Below, piece by piece: positions 59,563 to 64,000 of a stretch of DNA of 64,000 nucleotides; position 1 is the first letter of the stretch; every line of letters begins with the position of its first letter. The notes beneath the pieces were generated by a model. It did not search any database. It saw only the letters and a program-made list of their open reading frames with translations, and was not told the DNA's origin. Both the position numbers and the translations under genes were made by a program. Origin of the DNA: Cryobacterium sp. Y50 (lineage in GTDB: Bacteria > Actinomycetota > Actinomycetes > Actinomycetales > Microbacteriaceae); assembly GCF_002929805.1 (NCBI RefSeq), contig NZ_PJJM01000089.1:20406-84405 (forward strand), in the 5' to 3' direction.

Positions 59563-60030
59563 TTAGAACGTACAGCCCGTCGGTGCGGCGACGGCTGGGG
59601 TGGCGTCGGCATCAACCTGGGTGATTCCTCCGGCTTCGGTCACGAAGAACTGCTCCGTCGTTCCGCTCGTGGCACCGATGCAGAACGTCGTGGTCGTGAG
59701 GTTCACGTAGCTGATCGTGGTTGTGTTCGGGCCCTTGGTATAGCCGTAGTTGGTTACGCCAGGTATGAGCGCCAGGGCGACCGCGTCATCCGGCATCTCA
59801 CCCGACTCCGTCTGCAGCGCGATGATCGCGGTCTTGGCGTTGGCGAGGTCGCTCTTGACGCTCGCGTCCTTGGCGTTGTTCTGCACACCCAGGTACACCG
59901 GAATGGCGATGGCGGCGAGGATGCCGATGATGATCACAACGACGAGCAGCTCGATCAGCGTGAACCCTTTCTGGTTCTCGGTGAAACGTGCGCGGCGCTG
60001 GTTCAGGGAAGCGAGCAGGCGAATAATCAT
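59563..60030 (-). CDS. pilA: Type IV major pilin PilA
   Basis: 155 residues. Prepilin cleavage site QKG^FTLIELLVVVIIIGILAAIA with the conserved Glu5, then an amphipathic helix and a small C-terminal domain with two cysteines (FCIGATS and TGCTF) that could form the typical D-loop disulfide. The long leader of ~22 residues is basic. A 300-base gap separates it from pilC, so it may have its own promoter, as expected of the most abundant subunit. Confidence 0.93.
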   Translation of the reverse strand: MIIRLLASLNQRRARFTENQKGFTLIELLVVVIIIGILAAIAIPVYLGVQNNAKDASVKSDLANAKTAIIALQTESGEMPDDAVALALIPGVTNYGYTKGPNTTTISYVNLTTTTFCIGATSGTTEQFFVTEAGGITQVDADATPAVAAPTGCTF

Positions 60031-60180
60031 GGTGTGTCCATTCGGGTTGGAAATGAGCGGTGCAATTTGTGAGCCGGGTAAGGACTCCTGGTACGGGATT
60101 TCTGACGTGCTTTTCTGGCGACCGAGGGTACGATCGGAGCTTCAGATTAGGGGGGCAATTTTCTTCTGCACGACCCACAA

Positions 60181-60212
60181 GTGAGGGTGATTTGGGTATT
60201 ACCCACCCCCAC
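60181..60212. promoter_or_regulatory. Inverted repeat upstream of pilA
   Basis: GTGAGGGTG (60181-60189) pairs with CACCCCCAC (60204-60212) with one mismatch; TGGGTA and TACCCA form a nested alternative inside. It lies about 150 bases upstream of the pilA start and may be an operator or leader hairpin. Confidence 0.4.
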
Positions 60213-60265
60213 AACGGGATGGCTGCCGGCCGCGCGGGTACGCCAAAAGCCCCACACCGCGGGCC

Positions 60266-60296
60266 GAGAAGCCGGCACGCTCTACGCCGGCGTCTC
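60266..60296 (-). terminator. Hairpin downstream of pilC
   Basis: GAGAAGCCGGC pairs with GCCGGCGTCTC (one internal A-G mismatch) around a nine-base loop. It begins 36 bases after the pilC stop. A palindromic GTCTCGAGAC adjoins it. Confidence 0.6.
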
Positions 60297-60331
60297 GAGA
60301 CTCACGAGACGGGGTCGAGGGCGGTGCTGGC

Positions 60332-61561
60332 TTACTTGATCATGCTGGCGATGCTGAAGATGGGCAGGTAGAGGGCGATCACCATGCCACCGATAACGAC
60401 GCCCAGAAAGGCGATCAGGAGCGGCTCAATCATGGCGGTGAGCTGCTCCGTCGCCGACTGCACCTCCTGGTCGTAGAAGTCAGCGATTTTGTCGAGCATC
60501 AACTCGAGCGTTCCGGCATCCTCTCCTACGGCGATCATCTGCACGACCATGGCCGGAAAGACCGGGTGTTCGAGCAGTGGCTCCGAGATGGACTTTCCGC
60601 GCCGCACCGCCTCGCCGACCTCGGTCAGGGCATTCTCGATCATCCAGTTGCCGCTGGTCTCCCCTACGATCTTCAGCGCCTGCAGAATGGGAACTCCGGC
60701 GCCGAGCATGTTGGCGAAGTTTCGACTGAACCGCGCCACCGCGATCTTCTTCTGCAGCAGCCCGAACACCGGCAGTTTCAGCCGCAACGGGTCGAGCCGG
60801 CGGCGCACGGCCTCGGTGTGTTTGTTGCGCCGCCACCAGAGCAAGAAACCGACGCCGAGCACCGCGCCGATCGGTACGACGTAGATCATCGATTCCGAGA
60901 GGGTGACGAGTAGCTGGGTGGGCAGCGGCAGGGCGCCGCCCAGGCCGGTAAACATGTCCTGAAAGATGGGCACGATGAAGATCAGCATGATCAGCACGGC
61001 GGCGAACGACATCGCCAGCACGATCACCGGGTAGGTCATGGCTGATTTGATCGTTCCGCGCAGCTTGACCTCCTTCTCGAAGTTCTCGGCGATCGAGTTC
61101 AGCGCGCCGTCGAGAAAGCCGCCGGTCTCGCCGGCACGAACCATGTTGACCATGATCGGCGGAAAGGTCAACGGATGCTTCGCGAGCGACTCCGAAATCG
61201 ACTGCCCGGCTTCGACGTCGTCACGTACCAGGGCGAGCACCGCGGCGAGAGGTTTACTCGCGGTCTGCTCGGTGAGGATGCCGAGGGCGCGCAGCAGCGA
61301 CAGTCCGGCCCGGATCATGGTGGCGAACTGCCGGCTCATGATGGCGAGGTCCTTCAGGCGCACTCCGCGCGAGAAGGCCGCCAGGGTCAGCGACCGTCCG
61401 AGCCCGGTTCCCGGCACGACCGGGGCGATCGAAATAGGCGCGATACCCAGGGCGTTCAGCCGGGAGGCGACCTGCGCTTCACTCAGGGCATCGAGTTGCC
61501 CCTTGACGTTCTTACCCGCGGTGTCTCGCCCGGTGTAAGAGAAAGCGAGGGCGTTGGACAT
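60332..61561 (-). CDS. pilC: Type IV pilus platform protein PilC (GspF family)
   Basis: 409 residues. Two GspF domains, each with RQFATMIRAGLSLLRALGILTEQ and SRNFANMLGAGVPILQALKIVGETSGN, and three to four transmembrane helices around them (about 168-195, 215-240, 375-400). It is the inner-membrane platform on which the ATPases act. Overlaps the pilT stop by one base. Confidence 0.94.
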   Translation of the reverse strand: MSNALAFSYTGRDTAGKNVKGQLDALSEAQVASRLNALGIAPISIAPVVPGTGLGRSLTLAAFSRGVRLKDLAIMSRQFATMIRAGLSLLRALGILTEQTASKPLAAVLALVRDDVEAGQSISESLAKHPLTFPPIMVNMVRAGETGGFLDGALNSIAENFEKEVKLRGTIKSAMTYPVIVLAMSFAAVLIMLIFIVPIFQDMFTGLGGALPLPTQLLVTLSESMIYVVPIGAVLGVGFLLWWRRNKHTEAVRRRLDPLRLKLPVFGLLQKKIAVARFSRNFANMLGAGVPILQALKIVGETSGNWMIENALTEVGEAVRRGKSISEPLLEHPVFPAMVVQMIAVGEDAGTLELMLDKIADFYDQEVQSATEQLTAMIEPLLIAFLGVVIGGMVIALYLPIFSIASMIK

Positions 61562-63225
61562 CAGCTCGCCGACCGGGCGAGGTCAGCGGTCGCGCCGGGC
61601 AAGCCGGCCGCCGCTTCACGAAAGCTGGTCTGCCTAAAGCTGGGCTCGACAAACGGCTTCTCCGCAAAACCAACAGGAGCGAATCCCACCGGAGCGGATC
61701 CACTCGCAGGGAAACCGGCTTCCACGAAACCCGAATCGGCGGCGAACGAGAAGCCGCCGGTCTGCCGCGGCGCGTCGCTGCGATGAATGAGTTTCTCGAG
61801 TCCTACGGCGTTCTGGGCCTTCTCTAGCGCGGCCTGGCGCGTGACCTGGCCGGTATTCACGAGCTCGGCGAGGTGTTGATCCAGCGTGAACATGCCACGT
61901 TCCCGCCCGGTTTGCATCATCGATTCGATCTGGTGGGTCTTGCCCTCGCGAATAAGATTCGCGATCGCCGGAGTGGTCACGAGAATCTCGGTGGCCGCCA
62001 CGCGCCCGATGCCCGTCGCCGACTTGACCAGGGTCTGACAAATCACGCCCTGCAGCGTCTGGGCCAGTTGCGCGCGCACCTGGTTTTGCTGGTGCGGCGG
62101 AAAAACATCCACGATGCGGTCGACGGTCTGGGCAGCGCTCTGCGTGTGCAGCGTCGCGAAGACGAGATGCCCGGTCTCGGCCGCGGTCAGCGCCACCTGA
62201 ATGGTCTCGAGATCTCGCAGCTCTCCGATCAGGATCACGTCGGGATCCTGCCGCAACACGTGCTTCAAAGCGGATGCGAAACTGGCCGTATCCGCTCCCA
62301 CCTCGCGCTGGGTCACTACCGACTTCTTGTGCGCGTGCAGAAACTCGATCGGATCCTCGACGGTCACGATATGGTCGGCTCGCGTGCTGTTAACGAGGTC
62401 GACGAGGGCGGCGAGGGTAGTCGATTTTCCCGAGCCGGTCGGCCCCGCCACGAGCACGAGTCCGCGGGGAAGCTGTGCGAACGAGGCCACGGATTCGGGA
62501 ATACCGAGCGATTTGAGATCCTGAATCTCGCTCGGAATGAGTCGAAAGGCCGCCCCGGGCGTTCCCCGCTGCTGGTGCACATTGACCCGAAACCGGCTGG
62601 CGTTCAGGCTCGCGCCGTTTGCGTCCGCATCACTCGTGGCCGTGCCGCTCGCAGCCGCACCGCTCGTAGCTGCGCCGTGCAGCGTGTAGGCGAAGTCCAG
62701 CTCGTGATCGCGGTCGAAGATCTCCTGCTGCTCGCCAGAGAGGATGCTGCGGATTGCCCGGCTCGCCTTCTCCGCCGACCAGACCGGCGCATTGTCGATC
62801 GAGCCCAGTTTCCCGTCCCGGCGGATCTTCGGTGGGGACCCAACGGTGACGTGCAGGTCGGATCCGTGCTGCACGACGACACATTCGAGGGCCGCGAGCA
62901 GGTCAGCGTCGATCGGGCCGAGGGCCTCATCGGCCGGCTCGAGCGGGTGCACCGGTTGAGCCAGGTCGGTAGAGGATGACGGTAGCGCCTCGTCGATCGG
63001 CGCGGGAAAGACGGGGTGCTGCTCTGGCACAGAGCCAGGCGTGTCGTCGGCGAGGAACCGAGTGCGGGAACGGACCTGGGGTAGCACCTGCACCTCGCCC
63101 GGGCGGCTCTCGTCTAGCGCATCGCGCGCTGACACGGGGGGCCAGTCGACGGCGTCGCTCGCCGACGGGGTCTCGTGCCTGCCCGCATTGTCGGTCGGCG
63201 ACAGGGGGATTTTCGGGTCGTCCAT
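61561..63225 (-). CDS. pilT: Type IV pilus retraction-type ATPase PilT
   Basis: 554 residues. Core: GSDLHVTVGSPPKIRRDGKL, Walker A GPTGSGKSTT, Walker B DVILIGELRDLETI, the His box HLVFATLHTQSAAQTVDRIVDVFPPHQQNQVRAQL (in pieces) and the PilT-type AIANLIREGKTHQIESMMQTG. That last motif (AIRNLIRE in classical PilT) favours retraction over PilB. It is ~200 residues longer than usual: a disordered ~105-residue N-terminus, an Ala/Ser/Thr insertion before ASRFRVNVHQQRG, and a ~70-residue Phe/Pro/Ala-rich tail. Confidence 0.9.
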   Translation of the reverse strand: MDDPKIPLSPTDNAGRHETPSASDAVDWPPVSARDALDESRPGEVQVLPQVRSRTRFLADDTPGSVPEQHPVFPAPIDEALPSSSTDLAQPVHPLEPADEALGPIDADLLAALECVVVQHGSDLHVTVGSPPKIRRDGKLGSIDNAPVWSAEKASRAIRSILSGEQQEIFDRDHELDFAYTLHGAATSGAAASGTATSDADANGASLNASRFRVNVHQQRGTPGAAFRLIPSEIQDLKSLGIPESVASFAQLPRGLVLVAGPTGSGKSTTLAALVDLVNSTRADHIVTVEDPIEFLHAHKKSVVTQREVGADTASFASALKHVLRQDPDVILIGELRDLETIQVALTAAETGHLVFATLHTQSAAQTVDRIVDVFPPHQQNQVRAQLAQTLQGVICQTLVKSATGIGRVAATEILVTTPAIANLIREGKTHQIESMMQTGRERGMFTLDQHLAELVNTGQVTRQAALEKAQNAVGLEKLIHRSDAPRQTGGFSFAADSGFVEAGFPASGSAPVGFAPVGFAEKPFVEPSFRQTSFREAAAGLPGATADLARSAS

Positions 63226-63480
63226 GGAGTCCTTCTCGCAAGCAATGGCGTCGGGTACTGATTGCCGCGAAAGACACGGCCGCGCTGGTTGTTCGGGGTG
63301 AGACGAGCGGTCACCGAGGGTGCGGTGATCGACGCTGGCAGGCTTGGCGCTGCGAGGGTAAGTCGTGTTCGCCGAGGTCTACGTAAGGCGTAACGCTAAC
63401 GACGAGGTTGGCCGCTCGGTAGTCCCGCGATCTGGGGGTCTGCGCCCGCTGGGGCGCTGTTTTCCTGATCTCTCGCCGTG

Positions 63481-63540
63481 CGCCGCAGCGTTCAGGCGAC
63501 TCTCCCTCCGCGCCACAGCGTTCAAGCGACTCTCGCTCTT
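63481..63540. repeat. Two-copy 30-bp tandem repeat
   Basis: Units 63481-63510 and 63511-63540 match at 25 of 30 positions (both contain CAGCGTTCA-GCGACTCTC). A partial third echo, CGCAGCGTTCGTGAG, follows at about 63566. Confidence 0.7.
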
Positions 63541-63653
63541 CGCCAAGACCCTCGCCCTGCCGCCCCGCAGCGTTCGTGAGGCCCCCGCCCTGCTCCATGC
63601 CCCTCACCGCATTTCGAACCCTGCGCTTTGTTCCGGGCCCGGGCCCGGAGAGT

Positions 63654-63696
63654 GGGCCCAAGATAGGTCATGGGCTCACTCTCGCAACCTGGGCCC
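63654..63696. repeat. GGGCCC-box intergenic element, copy C
   Basis: Boxes at 63654, 63672 (GGGCTC) and 63691: the first spacing is 18 as in copies A and B, the second is 19 as in copy E. The central GAT-N3-TCATGGGC is shared with A and B. A GGGCCCGGGCCC palindrome precedes it at about 63635. Confidence 0.6.
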
Positions 63697-63974
63697 GGCA
63701 TGCCCGCACACGCTGTTTGTGGATCGACGTTTCAATCGCTCGAGCCTGCTCTGCATAAAATAGTGACAGATCTTCGATAGTTATTTCGATAAGCCATCCG
63801 TCCCACCTCAACGTTTCCGATGGTACTAACCTCCCAATCGGGCATCGGTCGGGGCACAGTGGCTCACGGGAAGCCCCGCCCATTCGCTTTAGCATCGGAA
63901 ATTTGCATAGAAATGTATCTGAGTTTCTCTCGTTTTTGTGTTCGATTCGGGGTAGAATTGTGGTGAAGGAGGCA

Positions 63975-64000
63975 ATGGCGCCCATGTTTATGGAAAACCC
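63975..64000 (+). CDS. Start of a rightward gene, cut by the window edge
   Basis: ATG at 63975 follows a perfect GAAGGAGG by two to three bases, and eight codons are visible (MAPMFMEN). TAGAAT lies 17 bases further upstream. The product cannot be identified. The AT-richer upstream segment differs from its surroundings, which might suggest an accessory gene. Confidence 0.55.

Larger units (their letters stand above)
60031..60331. promoter_or_regulatory. pilC-pilA intergenic region
   Basis: 301 bases without a gene. It holds a hairpin just after pilC (60266-60296) and an inverted repeat closer to pilA (60181-60212). No clear promoter boxes and no riboswitch that I recognise. Confidence 0.5.
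63226..63974. other. 749-base non-coding gap upstream of pilT
   Basis: No supportable gene. It holds a 30-base tandem repeat (63481-63540), a GGGCCC-box element (63654-63696), and an AT-richer stretch (63760-63970) just before a rightward gene start. TAGAAT at 63953-63958 is a reasonable -10 for that gene. The promoter of the pilus operon should lie near 63226-63300. Confidence 0.5.

Noticed and set aside
60031..60331. Cyclic-di-GMP riboswitch before pilA
   Set aside because: The conserved GEMM core motifs are not visible.
63311..63661. 116-codon minus-strand frame upstream of pilT
   Set aside because: Its internal peptide repeat (ERCGAEGESPERCGA) only reflects the DNA tandem repeat, and the start lies inside a GGGCCC element.

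Overview
The window is a high-G+C actinobacterial chromosome segment, most likely from Micrococcales and probably family Microbacteriaceae. This is inferred from several things: CarD, SenX3/RegX3, orphan GlnR, mycothiol synthase MshD, an LpqE-like lipoprotein, a fused IspD-IspF, a MutT1-type Nudix/phosphatase fusion, and a groL/cspA/LytR_C/DUF3263 neighbourhood. No phage, transposase or CRISPR array was found. The gene order looks like ordinary core chromosome with one accessory module, a type IV pilus locus, at the right end.

Layout. 1-2.4 kb: the end of an aldehyde dehydrogenase and a GMC oxidoreductase, a BetB/BetA-like pair. 2.5-7 kb, leftward: groL under two tandem CIRCE operators, a DUF3048 lipoprotein, cspA, a LytR_C membrane protein and a DUF3263 protein. 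7-14.9 kb: msrB, a nitroreductase-like protein, a DMT transporter, an ABC-F ATPase, tRNA-Thr(TGT), a DsbA-like thioredoxin, a UgpC/MsiK-type ATPase and a DUF4032 kinase-fold protein. 15-20 kb: the rlmB-cysS-ispDF-carD / lpqE block, with the same order as in mycobacteria. 20.2-24 kb: regX3-senX3 / phoU / gpmA (phosphate control). 24-27 kb: ygfZ, a nitrobindin-like protein and two small membrane proteins. 26.8-31.7 kb: glnR-mshD, ppk and mutT1. 31.8-44.4 kb, leftward: the S10-spc ribosomal protein operon from rpsJ to secY-adk-map. 44.9-50 kb, leftward: a small membrane protein, then the str operon rpsL-rpsG-fusA-tuf. 50.3-53 kb: three poorly characterised proteins, two of them membrane proteins. 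53-63.2 kb, leftward: pilT-pilC-pilA-(pilV, pilW, pilX-like)-pilM-pilN-pilO. A rightward gene starts at 63975 and leaves the window.

How the genes fit together. The centre is translation machinery plus housekeeping. The flanks carry phosphate control (SenX3-RegX3, PhoU, Ppk, MutT1), nitrogen control (GlnR) and redox/stress functions (MsrB, DsbA-like, MshD, GroEL under CIRCE). The pilus locus encodes a retraction-type ATPase, the platform protein, a major pilin, three minor-pilin-like proteins and the PilMNO alignment complex. It lacks an extension ATPase (PilB), a prepilin peptidase (PilD) and a secretin inside the window.

The most notable unexplained signals are DNA-level. (1) The 9-mer AGCGGATGC or its complement occurs about 24 times in 64 kb (my count by eye), sometimes as inverted pairs in hairpins, and is missing from the ribosomal protein genes. 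It behaves like a DNA-uptake or Chi-like word. (2) A family of intergenic elements is built from GGGCCC boxes at fixed spacing. (3) Low-complexity insertions interrupt otherwise conserved proteins (YgfZ, nitrobindin, PilT). (4) Rightward terminator-like hairpins lie upstream of rpsJ with no gene for them to serve.
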